Assembly (NCBI GenBank): GCA_910586095.1
Contig: CAJUHQ010000032.1
Span: 1-28,880 of the forward strand
Source: an uncultured Lachnospiraceae bacterium
GTDB lineage: Bacteria; Bacillota; Clostridia; Lachnospirales; Lachnospiraceae
Length of the DNA stretch: 28,880 nucleotides
Reading direction: 5' to 3'
Made by a program: the position numbers and the translations under genes. How positions within the stretch are numbered: the stretch's first letter is position 1; each line of letters starts with the position of its first letter. Shown here piece by piece: positions 7,907-16,522 of the stretch. The notes under the pieces are model-generated. The model was not told the DNA's origin. It was given only the letters and a program-made list of their open reading frames with translations, and did no database searches.

Positions 7907-8989
7907 TTATATATTATTTATAAATTCTTCCCATTCGCGATTTACTTGTTGAGGAGATAATCGCTCACAAATCTGCGCTGCGTGGCTACCTAATTTTTTC
8001 TCAAACTCATTATCCTCCAAGATCCTTCTAAAAGCATCTGCGAGCGCAAACGCATCTCTTACTGGCACTAAAATTCCATTTACACCATCTTCGATCAATT
8101 CGGCTGGTCCCCCGCATGGACAATCTGTAGAGACAACTGCAAGTCCTAACGCCATTGCCTCCATCAAAGAATTAGGCATGCCTTCCGTGTTGGAAGTGAG
8201 AGCAAAAATACGTGCCCTACATAGTTTTTGTGCCACATCCTCCACAACTCCTGCGAGTGTGATACGCTGTTCAAGCCCTTTTTCCTGTATCAGTTCTTTT
8301 AATCGTTGCTCTAATGTCCCCTCCCCGTAAATCACCAGATTTACACTAGGATATTCGTCAGCAATCTTTGCAAAAGCATGGATAAGCATTGCATGATTCT
8401 TGTTCTCATCCAGCCGCCCAGCCGCCACAATCAAATCTTCTTTCTCCACATTCTCCTTTTTGACAACAAACTGTGCGGCTAATGGATTTGGCAAAATTCG
8501 ACTTTTTTTGCGTACTGCCTTGGGAAAAAACTGTTCTGCTCTTTTGGTTTGTAACACTACCGCATCTGCAAATCGAAACACTGTTTTGGCCAAAAATTGC
8601 AGCAGTTTGCCCTCATACTCCATCGTAGGTTCTCCTCGAACAGATACCGCCACCTTCGATGGCAAAAAAGCAGCCGTCACCACTGCCATCAAATTGTTTT
8701 TACCCAGAAATGACAAAATTACGTCTGGTTTATAAGCTTTCCAAATTTCCCGTAAAGCGTGAAATCTCGCATAAAAATTTTGAATTCTTCCACCCTGAAG
8801 CAGCGTCGTATCCGGCTCTGAATATACACGTCGTATCTTTGGGGAAAGGCTGTATTCATTTTCTTTCTTATATTGGGTCACAACAATCACATCATATCTT
8901 TGATTGTGAAAATACTCTGCTAAATTTGTCATAACCCGCTCTGAACCTCCTTTTTGCAAGGAGTTAATAAATAGTGCTATTCTCTTCAT
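7907..8989 (-). CDS. GT4-family glycosyltransferase (last gene of the polysaccharide operon)
   Basis: A 360-residue retaining glycosyltransferase of GT-B fold, normal length for GT4. The N-terminal domain has the glycine loop LQKGGSERVM (11-20). The C-terminal domain has the donor-binding start VAAGRLDENKNH and the EX7E motif in NTEGMPNSLMEAMALG (E269 and E277). It would transfer a nucleotide-activated sugar to the lipid-linked repeat unit at the cytoplasmic face; donor and acceptor cannot be read from sequence. It is clearly related to the 370-residue GT on the other side of asnB (shared TDCPCGG segment after EX7E). The ATG follows AAAGGATAGGAT. Confidence 0.88.
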   Translation of the reverse strand: MKRIALFINSLQKGGSERVMTNLAEYFHNQRYDVIVVTQYKKENEYSLSPKIRRVYSEPDTTLLQGGRIQNFYARFHALREIWKAYKPDVILSFLGKNNLMAVVTAAFLPSKVAVSVRGEPTMEYEGKLLQFLAKTVFRFADAVVLQTKRAEQFFPKAVRKKSRILPNPLAAQFVVKKENVEKEDLIVAAGRLDENKNHAMLIHAFAKIADEYPSVNLVIYGEGTLEQRLKELIQEKGLEQRITLAGVVEDVAQKLCRARIFALTSNTEGMPNSLMEAMALGLAVVSTDCPCGGPAELIEDGVNGILVPVRDAFALADAFRRILEDNEFEKKLGSHAAQICERLSPQQVNREWEEFINNI

Positions 8990-9039
8990 ATCCTATCCTT
9001 TACCCACAACAACCATTGGTCCCACCTATTTATAAAATG

Positions 9040-9056
9040 GTATAGTAATTCTATAC
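9040..9056 (-). other. Small hairpin just after asnB
   Basis: GTATAG and CTATAC form a 6-bp stem with a 5-nt loop two bases past the asnB stop. No T-run follows, so it is more likely an intercistronic mRNA hairpin than a terminator. Confidence 0.3.
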
Positions 9057-9058
9057 TG

Positions 9059-10972
9059 CTAAACTGTTATGTCGCATGACATATAATAGTTATACCACTG
9101 CTGAAACACTAAAAATGCCCAAACCATACGCGAATAATTTTCTCCGCTGCCCGCTCCTGCATCTCCTGTGCGCAGATAGTGTTGTATAAATTTTGTGCTG
9201 TACTGTGCATGGAACAATCCCTGTCTAGCCAAAAAATCCTCTTGTGCATAGTCTAAAAGCATCTCTTTGAGCGGCCCTCTCAACCACTGGTCAAGTGGTA
9301 CTGCAAATCCTGTCTTGGGTCTGTCTAACAAGGTTTTGGGCACATATTGATAGGCCAACTCTTTTAAGATTCTTTTCTTGACGCCATTTTTATATTTAAA
9401 TGTATGTGGAATACTAAACGCAAACTCCATAACGGATGTATCCAAAATAGGACATCTTGTCTCCAATGAATATTTCATGGAAGCCCTGTCTACTTTGCAT
9501 AAAATATCACTAGAAAGATAGGTGTCAATATCTAATAACATTCGCCGCTTTTGCCAGTTTTTTTCTCTATAGTCGCTCTCCCAATCATAATAGCAAGGTC
9601 TTGCTCCTTCCATGTCCACCATACTCTCTGCTATTTTGATATAGTTTCCCGCTATAAACTGGGTCTTTGCCTTTTGATTTCTATTTTCTGCAATCACTCT
9701 TAACTTAAATGGATAACGCGACTCCATTTTTGTCACTGTTCCCACACAATGCGCAATTGCCCCCAAAAAATCAAGCTGTTGCGCCTGTGCTACCTTACTA
9801 TAGATATTATAACCACAGAAAAATTCATCGCCTCCATCTCCAGAAAGCGCTACTGTCACATCCTTCTTTGCAAGCCGCGCGACCAACATTGTAGCAATCT
9901 GAGAACTGTCAGCAAATGGCTCATCATAATACTTAGGAATGTCCTCCACAAGTTTAAGCATATCCATTTCGTCAATATAAAGTTCTGTATGTTTTGTGCC
10001 TAGATAGGAAGCCACTTCTCTTGCATATGCCGCCTCATTATAGTTAGGATCTTGAAATCCAATACAAAATGTCTTTATTGGCTCCTTTGAGACAGACTGA
10101 GCAACTGCTGTGACAAGCGATGAATCATAACCACCACTAAGAAATGCCCCAAGCGGCACATCTGCTATCATCCTCTGACGCACAGCATTTTCCAACAACT
10201 GCCCTAGTTGTTTTAGAGCATCTTCAAAAGACATCCTAAAAGAGTCCTTCTTTTGGTGATAGACAGTTTTGATATCCCAATATTTCCGCGAAGTTATCTC
10301 AAGCGGCATATTTTCTAATTCTGGTATTGTTAGTTTGACAAGCTCTCCTGCACAGACCTGAAAAACATCTTCAAATACTGTATCGGGCGCATTGATATAT
10401 TTTTGATATAAATATCTCCCAAGGACATGTCTATTGATTTGTTTCGTATGCCCCATTGCTTCCATAGCTTTCATAATAGGTTTAAGCTCTGAGCCAAAAA
10501 CAAATATTCCCTCTTTTTTCCAATAATAAAGTGGCTTCTTTCCTACTCTGTCACGACAAAGGTAGACTACCGACTCCTTTCTGTCATAGATAGCAAATGC
10601 AAACATACCATGAAACTGTTCTACACATGCAATCCCCCATTTAAGATATGCTGCCAACAGTACTTCGGTGTCACAAGAGGACTGAAATGAATACCCTTTT
10701 AATTCTTTTTTGAGTTCCCTATAATTATAGATCTCCCCATTAAAAACTACTGTCAATCGCCCGTCTGTCGAAGTCATTGGCTGATGCCCTGAAGATGACA
10801 AATCAAGAATCGCAAGTCTTCTCTGCGCAAACCCTATTGTATAACCCCCATGCCCTTCATAGAGCTGTTCACCACTATCGTCGGGCCCTCTGTGGTACAT
10901 TGTATCATTCATCACTTTTAACTGTTCTACAGTGATCTTTTTCTTTGTGATTACTCCACATATTCCACACAT
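9059..10972 (-). CDS. asnB: Asparagine synthase (glutamine-hydrolysing)-type amidotransferase, possibly acting on a uronic acid sugar
   Basis: The 637-residue protein has both AsnB halves. The N-terminal class II glutaminase domain starts MCGICG with nucleophile C2 and contains R51, FNGEIYNY (N78, G79) and D101. The synthetase domain carries the ATP pyrophosphatase loop SGGYDSS (279-285) and SGDGGDEFF (377-385). Family members activate a carboxylate with ATP and amidate it with ammonia from glutamine. The start is fixed by C2; its Shine-Dalgarno GAGGAG is 14 nt away, which is long. Lying inside a glycan operon with a UDP-GalNAcA module, it may amidate that uronic acid as WbpS (P. aeruginosa O6) and WbtH (Francisella) are thought to do. 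This role is inferred from context; ordinary asparagine synthesis is not excluded. Confidence 0.9.
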   Translation of the reverse strand: MCGICGVITKKKITVEQLKVMNDTMYHRGPDDSGEQLYEGHGGYTIGFAQRRLAILDLSSSGHQPMTSTDGRLTVVFNGEIYNYRELKKELKGYSFQSSCDTEVLLAAYLKWGIACVEQFHGMFAFAIYDRKESVVYLCRDRVGKKPLYYWKKEGIFVFGSELKPIMKAMEAMGHTKQINRHVLGRYLYQKYINAPDTVFEDVFQVCAGELVKLTIPELENMPLEITSRKYWDIKTVYHQKKDSFRMSFEDALKQLGQLLENAVRQRMIADVPLGAFLSGGYDSSLVTAVAQSVSKEPIKTFCIGFQDPNYNEAAYAREVASYLGTKHTELYIDEMDMLKLVEDIPKYYDEPFADSSQIATMLVARLAKKDVTVALSGDGGDEFFCGYNIYSKVAQAQQLDFLGAIAHCVGTVTKMESRYPFKLRVIAENRNQKAKTQFIAGNYIKIAESMVDMEGARPCYYDWESDYREKNWQKRRMLLDIDTYLSSDILCKVDRASMKYSLETRCPILDTSVMEFAFSIPHTFKYKNGVKKRILKELAYQYVPKTLLDRPKTGFAVPLDQWLRGPLKEMLLDYAQEDFLARQGLFHAQYSTKFIQHYLRTGDAGAGSGENYSRMVWAFLVFQQWYNYYMSCDITV

Positions 10973-11045
10973 ACGTTCTATTGTCGCTCCTCATATCTTC
11001 TTGACGCACAACATATTGCGCTCACTATACGTTTATCAATCTCTA

Positions 11046-12158
11046 TCAGAACCTTGTTTTACTTTTTTCTACAATTGTATAAATATATTCAAGCCACTTT
11101 TCACATACAATTTGCGGTTCCACTCTATCTATAATGGATCGTGCCCGTTTTCCCATTTGCTCTGCTTCTTCTGTATGTGTGAGCATATAGCGAATGGCTT
11201 CCCTAAGTGCCACACTATCCCCAACAGAAACTAAAAGCCCCGTAACATTATTTTCAACAAACATTTTGACACCGCCGCAGGGACAATCTGTCGCCACCAC
11301 TGGAAGCCCTAGAACCATCGCTTCGATCAATGCATTTGGCATACCTTCATAGTCAGATGGAAGTACAAAAAGCGCTGCGTTTGCAATTTTGTTTGGCAGA
11401 TCTTCCTCAACTCCCATAAACCGAATCCGTTCTTCCAAACCATTGGAAACGATCCATGTCTTCATTTGGTTATACAATTCCACATCATCCGCACTTCCGT
11501 ACAGATTTAATTGATATGCTGGAAACTCATCACACAACTTAGCAAAAGACTGAATCAACAACATATGATTTTTTTGGCGCGCAATCCGTCCTACTGTGAC
11601 AATAACTTTTTTTCGCTCCTGTATGCTTCCCTGTTTAGGAATAGGGTATTGTTCAGAGAGAGGATTGAACAAAATCTGCGATTTTTTTTGAAGTTTTTTT
11701 GAAAAAAAAGCCTTTGCATCTGGTGTCTGAAAAACGCACCCCGCCGCTTTATGCTCCATAATCTTTGTTGCTATTTTATAAGGAGCATAATTTTTTTGTG
11801 GATCATTTCTCACGGAAACTAAAAGTGGTATCTTCATCCCTATCATAGCGAGCGCGCTTCTAAAATTCGCTTTATTACAAAAGGATATTACAATGTCTGG
11901 CTTCTCCTTTTGAATACAACGGCGAAGTCTCACATAGCGCAGACACGCCTTTGCTATTCGCCCTCGCTGCTCTTCTGTATCACGTAGCCCAATGTGTCTT
12001 TGTTGTACACGACTGTCCACCTCATACTCTTTTTTTGCCTTCCACAATGTCGCAATTAGGACTTCATGCCCCTGTCGCACAAAAGCACTACTCAAGATAC
12101 TTACCACACGTTCTGCGCCCCCGCGTCCCATGCTATTTAAGTGAAATAGAATTTTCAT
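11046..12158 (-). CDS. GT4-family glycosyltransferase
   Basis: A 370-residue GT-B glycosyltransferase. MKILFHLNSMGRGGAERV opens the acceptor domain and the EX7E motif is DYEGMPNALIEAMVLG (E271, E279), followed by TDCPCGG as in the 360-residue GT downstream of asnB, so the two are paralogues. An in-frame ATG four codons earlier (12170) is rejected because GGAG is part of that extension (ATGGAGATTAATATG) and lies 6 nt before the start used here. It is predicted to add one sugar of the repeat unit from the cytoplasmic side; donor unknown. The gap before it holds three consecutive hairpins. Confidence 0.88.
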   Translation of the reverse strand: MKILFHLNSMGRGGAERVVSILSSAFVRQGHEVLIATLWKAKKEYEVDSRVQQRHIGLRDTEEQRGRIAKACLRYVRLRRCIQKEKPDIVISFCNKANFRSALAMIGMKIPLLVSVRNDPQKNYAPYKIATKIMEHKAAGCVFQTPDAKAFFSKKLQKKSQILFNPLSEQYPIPKQGSIQERKKVIVTVGRIARQKNHMLLIQSFAKLCDEFPAYQLNLYGSADDVELYNQMKTWIVSNGLEERIRFMGVEEDLPNKIANAALFVLPSDYEGMPNALIEAMVLGLPVVATDCPCGGVKMFVENNVTGLLVSVGDSVALREAIRYMLTHTEEAEQMGKRARSIIDRVEPQIVCEKWLEYIYTIVEKSKTRF

Positions 12159-12170
12159 ATTAATCTCCAT

Positions 12171-12228
12171 GTCGCAGCAAAGCTGCGACTCAAATCTTTG
12201 GGTGAGATTTAGAGTTTCTCTGTGAAAC
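12171..12228 (-). other. Run of three hairpins ahead of a glycosyltransferase RBS
   Basis: Stem 1: GTTTC/GAAAC around 12214-12228. Stem 2: AAATCT/AGATTT extended by CTC/GAG with one bulged base (12189-12214). Stem 3: perfect 8-bp GTCGCAGC/GCTGCGAC with an AAA (plus strand) loop at 12171-12189. Stem 3 abuts the ATGGAG Shine-Dalgarno of the next gene. There is no T-run. It could modulate translation initiation or mRNA processing between two GT genes. Confidence 0.5.
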
Positions 12229-12253
12229 AGCTTGCTGACAGTACCTCTAGTCT

Positions 12254-13417
12254 TTATCCCTCGATCAAATTCACTATTGTTTCCACATAGCGATCTATCC
12301 CAAAATCTGCCGCGCGCTCCTGACCTTTGTCACGATACCATGCTCTTTTTTGTGAATCTTCTAACAATTTAGTCAACTCCTGCGCATATTGAGTCTCCTG
12401 TTGTGTTATGATAGGTTCTAGATCTTTCTCCCCCTCAAAGACAGGGGTCAGTATACCATAGCATGCTTGGCAATAGCCATTAGACACTTCTTCTTTTGGC
12501 CAGTCTGACAAAATCTCCGCTGGCCCTGTCTTACAATTGACACTCACACAGGCAACTTTGCATGCCATCGCCTCTATTAAAGCATTGGGAAATCCTTCGC
12601 TCTGAGAGGTCAATGCATAAATATCCGCCTTTGCCAACAATGCAAATGGATTTTTCTGCACACCAGTAAACAAAATAGAATCCAACACCCCTAATTTCTT
12701 TGCTAACTCTTTATACTCTGTATAGTCGCCATCTCCTATAATCATTAACTTTGCATCAGAAAAGGTTCTCTTCACGACAGCAAAACTTTTGATAAGATGC
12801 CAAAAGCCTTTTAGGTCATCCTCTCTACCCATCGACGCAATCAATGGCCCCTTGCTATTTAGAAATGGTTCGAACCCTTTCTCGATCTTTTGTTCAGAAA
12901 GCAGCCGGATTTGCGACAGATCACACGGATTATAGAGCGTGGCAGACTTCTTTGTCCCAAACATACGATTGATGTCCGATTCCATTGTTTTTGTGCAACT
13001 TATCACACAATCTGCCCTGCGAAAAATCAACGTTGCTCCTCTGTCACTTAAAGCACTATATCCTCGTATTCCCGCCCATGTCGTATCTTGGTACTTTGAC
13101 AGCACATTGGCGATATTAGCTGTTGTTCCAAAACTGTAACTTACATCAATATGCAATTCTTTCTTTAATTTTCGCAACCGTTTTACGCGTCTATAAATAT
13201 TCCATATCTTACCAATGCCACCTTTTACAGAACCAACTTGCAAATCAATCACGCGAAGTCCTGACACATCATAAAATAAGTCCTGCATTGAAAAAACAGC
13301 CAGATAAACCTCATACTGATCTTGTAACAATCTTGCTGTGAGCACACAAATCCGCTCAAAACCACCCTGATGAAGCATCGGCGTGATAAGAAGAAGTCGC
13401 TTTTTGTCTGATTTCAC
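12254..13417 (-). CDS. GT4-family glycosyltransferase
   Basis: I start this gene at GTG 13415-13417, giving 387 residues beginning MKSDKKRLLLITPMLHQGG. AAGGAG lies 7 nt upstream and the N-terminus then fits the family. The longer form from ATG 13480 (408 residues) has a GGAAGG only 3 nt from its start and adds 21 residues unlike a GT start, but cannot be excluded. The C-terminal half has SMGREDDLKG and the EX7E motif in SQSEGFPNALIEAMA. An insertion with several Cys (NGYCQACYG) after the donor site is unusual for GT4 and resembles that seen in some teichoic or capsule GTs with LTPVF after it. Donor and acceptor unknown. Confidence 0.85.
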   Translation of the reverse strand: MKSDKKRLLLITPMLHQGGFERICVLTARLLQDQYEVYLAVFSMQDLFYDVSGLRVIDLQVGSVKGGIGKIWNIYRRVKRLRKLKKELHIDVSYSFGTTANIANVLSKYQDTTWAGIRGYSALSDRGATLIFRRADCVISCTKTMESDINRMFGTKKSATLYNPCDLSQIRLLSEQKIEKGFEPFLNSKGPLIASMGREDDLKGFWHLIKSFAVVKRTFSDAKLMIIGDGDYTEYKELAKKLGVLDSILFTGVQKNPFALLAKADIYALTSQSEGFPNALIEAMACKVACVSVNCKTGPAEILSDWPKEEVSNGYCQACYGILTPVFEGEKDLEPIITQQETQYAQELTKLLEDSQKRAWYRDKGQERAADFGIDRYVETIVNLIEG

Positions 13418-13531
13418 CCTTATACTCCTTGCATGCTTTGCACGCATCTCAATCGTTTGAACATGAATTTTTTCAAACATATACCTTCCATATTCCTCGA
13501 CACATGCACTATTCTATCTTAAAAGAACTAT

Positions 13532-14677
13532 TTATATTTCTGTCTTTTTCCCTGGAGGATTTTTTCCACTGATATAAAACGCTTCCATCTTTGCTGCCTG
13601 CTGTCGCACATCGAATCCCTTCTCTATAATCTGCGCACTTTTACTTTCCCTTGTCTTGTGCTGCTCGCTGTTTGCTGCAATCTCATTAGCCCATACAGCA
13701 GCCGGTTCCTCAATGCTTCTATACGACACTAACTCTGTCAACGCTACCTCACGCGTCACATGATCTGATACCAGACAATGAAGCCCCGCCGCCTGAGCTT
13801 CTAACACACTTCCTGGAAATCCCTCAAAAAACGATGGAAACACAAAATAGTCAAACGCCTGATAATAACATTCCACATCCGAGTGATTGCCAAGAAATTG
13901 TATCTTATCCTCTAGCCCCATTGCCTTTGCTTTTGCTTTCATTTCTTCCTCAAGAGTGCCGGTTCCTATTAAAATCAAAACTGCATCTGCGCGTTTTTTG
14001 CACAATTCACCAAATACATCGAGCACATATGCATGGTTTTTCATAAATCCAAAGCGTCCCACGTGCCCGACCACAAACTTATCAGACACATTGAGTACCG
14101 ATCGAATTTGCTTTCTAGTATCTATATTATACTCAAACCGCTTTGCATCAATAGCGTTGGGGATAGTCCATACATTACCCTTTTGAACCCAACCTTTTCC
14201 ATAGACCGCTTCTGCTGCCTTAGCAGAACAGGTAAAACAATAATCTGCCTTTTTTTTGAGTGAACGCCGAAGTATCTTTGTCAATAATCCCTTAACTGCG
14301 CGATCCACTCCTGCACTTCTAGCATGAGCGATTGTAATGGGAATTCCTGCTTGTTTTGCTATAGGTAGATAAATCGATGCTGTACTTGTCATGTGACCTT
14401 GTACTGCCACATAGTCATGATGTTCTCTAAAAAAATCTGTCAGTGCCTTTCGATAGGCAAGATAATTGATCCCCTTAAACCTAGGAACATGGTAGATGCT
14501 GCCGCCAAGATTTTGGATCTCCTTGTCATAATGCCCTTGTGTATCTGTGTGAACAAGAAAATCAAATTGTACTCGCTCCTTGTTGATAGCACGATATAGT
14601 TCCATAACCCTGCTCTCTGCACCGCCTAAATTGGTGGTTCCTAGCACATGTAGCACTCTTACTGGATTATCTTTCAT
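13532..14677 (-). CDS. GT4/GT1-family glycosyltransferase (EpsF-like)
   Basis: 381 residues starting MKDNPVRVLHVLGTTNLGGAE. The ATG at 14675-14677 follows AAGGGG by 7 nt and leaves a 31-nt gap to the deacetylase gene. The ORF stays open to 14764, but that would add 29 residues without GT similarity and overlap the neighbour. The donor domain has VGHVGRFGFMKNH and the EX7E motif FFEGFPGSVLEAQAAG (E285, E293). The pattern resembles EpsF-type exopolysaccharide transferases. It is a likely peripheral membrane enzyme on the cytoplasmic face. The sugar is unknown. Confidence 0.88.
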   Translation of the reverse strand: MKDNPVRVLHVLGTTNLGGAESRVMELYRAINKERVQFDFLVHTDTQGHYDKEIQNLGGSIYHVPRFKGINYLAYRKALTDFFREHHDYVAVQGHMTSTASIYLPIAKQAGIPITIAHARSAGVDRAVKGLLTKILRRSLKKKADYCFTCSAKAAEAVYGKGWVQKGNVWTIPNAIDAKRFEYNIDTRKQIRSVLNVSDKFVVGHVGRFGFMKNHAYVLDVFGELCKKRADAVLILIGTGTLEEEMKAKAKAMGLEDKIQFLGNHSDVECYYQAFDYFVFPSFFEGFPGSVLEAQAAGLHCLVSDHVTREVALTELVSYRSIEEPAAVWANEIAANSEQHKTRESKSAQIIEKGFDVRQQAAKMEAFYISGKNPPGKKTEI

Positions 14678-14708
14678 TGTTATACCCCTTGCCACACCCA
14701 TCCGTAGT

Positions 14709-15488
14709 TCAAACTTTTTCCACACTACTCTTTTTTCGCACACACATTCCATTAACCAGAACAAATTTCACAAGAGCCATCCCATACTCTCTAAGATTGC
14801 CTAGAAAACCACGCCGATATGGCTGTACCTTTAACAACTCCCTATAAGAAATTATGTCATCTCTATGCTGTTCAAAGATTTTCCTGTATCGCGCAAAGTC
14901 ATTTTCTTGCATTGTATTGGTATGCACAACAAACGTCGTGTATCCTTTTGTCTTTTTGAGTGATTGACTTTGTCTATATGAAATCGGATAAAAAACCATG
15001 CCCCATCGCCTGTATGGCCTATCTCCAAAACCGTCTGTAAGACCACAAAACCCTAATTTCTTTAGTGCTTTTATGGTATTGTAATCAAATGAATGGGCTG
15101 GTGCCATAAACAAATTGGGCACAATCCCATGCTGTCTTAAGATATCTTGACCTGTCTTGAGCATGGTGTACTGTTGTTCATATGAGATACCTGCAAATTC
15201 CGATAGTCGATTTAGTGGAAAACATCCCATTTTTTTTGTGAGATACTGATGAAAAACACCATGTTGCGCTATGCTCCAGCCCCTTTTCTCTAGCTCCTTG
15301 ACATATTCCCAAAAACCATTGGCAGGCATATCGTTCTTCTTACCCACACAAAGATTCTCATCCTTATTTGCAGGAACAATGCCTAAAAGTGGTTTGATCT
15401 GATATTGATCGCAAAGCTCTTGAAACCGCAGAAACTTTGTCCAGTCCATCTCGGGTGCAATATCATCCATTCTGACTGCAATTTTCAT
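14709..15488 (-). CDS. DUF2334 / NodB-like polysaccharide deacetylase family protein, cytoplasmic
   Basis: 259 residues. The start MKIAVRMDDIAP carries the paired Asp (D8, D9) of NodB-like deacetylases; QHGVFHQY supplies the H-x3-H metal ligands (H76, H80), and MAPAHSFD (128-135) matches the third motif. This is the arrangement of the DUF2334 (PF10096) branch. These enzymes usually remove N- or O-acetyl groups from carbohydrate. There is no signal peptide or TM segment, so it should act in the cytoplasm, for example on a lipid-linked intermediate before flipping. Its ATG overlaps the stop of the epimerase gene (ATGA), so the two are translationally coupled. The substrate is inferred from context only. 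Confidence 0.8.
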   Translation of the reverse strand: MKIAVRMDDIAPEMDWTKFLRFQELCDQYQIKPLLGIVPANKDENLCVGKKNDMPANGFWEYVKELEKRGWSIAQHGVFHQYLTKKMGCFPLNRLSEFAGISYEQQYTMLKTGQDILRQHGIVPNLFMAPAHSFDYNTIKALKKLGFCGLTDGFGDRPYRRWGMVFYPISYRQSQSLKKTKGYTTFVVHTNTMQENDFARYRKIFEQHRDDIISYRELLKVQPYRRGFLGNLREYGMALVKFVLVNGMCVRKKSSVEKV

Positions 15489-16459
15489 AAATTTTCCTTA
15501 TACCAGTCAATGGCCAGCGCAATTCCTTGCTCAAAATCATATTCTGGGTTATAGCCTAACAACTCTTTTGCCTTTGTGATATCTGCATTGGAATGTTTGA
15601 TATCTCCCGCGCGATCTGGTCCGAAATGAGGCTCTACTTCTTTTCCGAGGGCTTTGCACAAATCATAATAAATGTCAATCAAATACTCTCTGCCACCATA
15701 AGCAATATTAAATGCCTGTCCTGCCGCATCACTCGGAGCCAAACATGCTTTACAATTAGCCTCAATCACATTGTCAATATAGGTAAAGTCTCTTGACTGT
15801 CTGCCATCTCCATTGATTGTAGGCACCTCGCCATCCATAAGTTGCTTGATAAATTTAGGAATCACAGCAGCGTACGCACCATTTGGATCTTGCCTGCGCC
15901 CAAATACATTAAAATACCGAAGTCCATATGTGTCTAGATGATATAATTTCTTGTAGAGTTTTCCATATTCCTCATTGGTGCGTTTTGTCAATGCATATGG
16001 GGATAACAACTCTCCCTCCTGTCCCTCTTGTTTGGGAAGTACAGGATGATCTCCATATACAGAAGAGCTAGACGCATACACAAATTTTTTAACTCCACAT
16101 TGTCTGGCTGCCTCCATCATATTCAAAGTGCCCAAAATATTGTTTTGCTCATAAAATAACGGCTTCTCAATGCTGCGTGGCACAGACCCCCACGCTGCCT
16201 GATGCATACAAAAATCAACCCCTTCACACGCTTTCATACAAGTGTCAAGTTCTCTGATATCCCCTTCGATGAATGTATAGTTGGGTCTATCCATCAACAT
16301 GGTAATATTCTCACGCCTACCAGTAGAAAGATTATCTAGACAGCGAACCTGATATCCCATATCTGTCAAAGCCTCACAGAGATTTGAACCAATAAAGCCT
16401 GCCCCGCCTGTCACCAAAAATACACTATTTGCCTCAAATTTTAAATCTTTATACCCCAT
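15485..16459 (-). CDS. WbpP/TviC-type UDP-N-acetylhexosamine C4-epimerase
   Basis: 324 residues from ATG 16457-16459. It is an extended short-chain dehydrogenase with VTGGAGFIGSN (16-26), catalytic SSSSVYG (130-136) and Y155-x3-K159. Several segments match WbpP as I recall it: GSVPRSI, GLRYFNVFGRRQDPNGAYAA, NGDGRQSRDF, GDIKHSNADI and a C-terminus with GIALAIDWY. This points to interconversion of UDP-GlcNAc with UDP-GalNAc, or of the corresponding uronic acids, rather than GalE activity on UDP-glucose. An in-frame ATG at 16471 lies 1 nt from GGAG and is unlikely; the chosen ATG lies 13 nt away. It is coupled to the deacetylase gene and close to the matching dehydrogenase. Confidence 0.9.
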   Translation of the reverse strand: MGYKDLKFEANSVFLVTGGAGFIGSNLCEALTDMGYQVRCLDNLSTGRRENITMLMDRPNYTFIEGDIRELDTCMKACEGVDFCMHQAAWGSVPRSIEKPLFYEQNNILGTLNMMEAARQCGVKKFVYASSSSVYGDHPVLPKQEGQEGELLSPYALTKRTNEEYGKLYKKLYHLDTYGLRYFNVFGRRQDPNGAYAAVIPKFIKQLMDGEVPTINGDGRQSRDFTYIDNVIEANCKACLAPSDAAGQAFNIAYGGREYLIDIYYDLCKALGKEVEPHFGPDRAGDIKHSNADITKAKELLGYNPEYDFEQGIALAIDWYKENL

Positions 16460-16522
16460 CTTTATACCCATACTCCTTTCAAAGTCTATAGATTTATCGC
16501 ATTGCAGAATATCTGTTTTTGT

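Noticed and set aside
14678..14764. N-terminal extension of the glycosyltransferase ending at 13532
   Set aside because: It would overlap the deacetylase gene, adds residues without similarity to glycosyltransferases, and a well-placed AAGGGG precedes the inner ATG.
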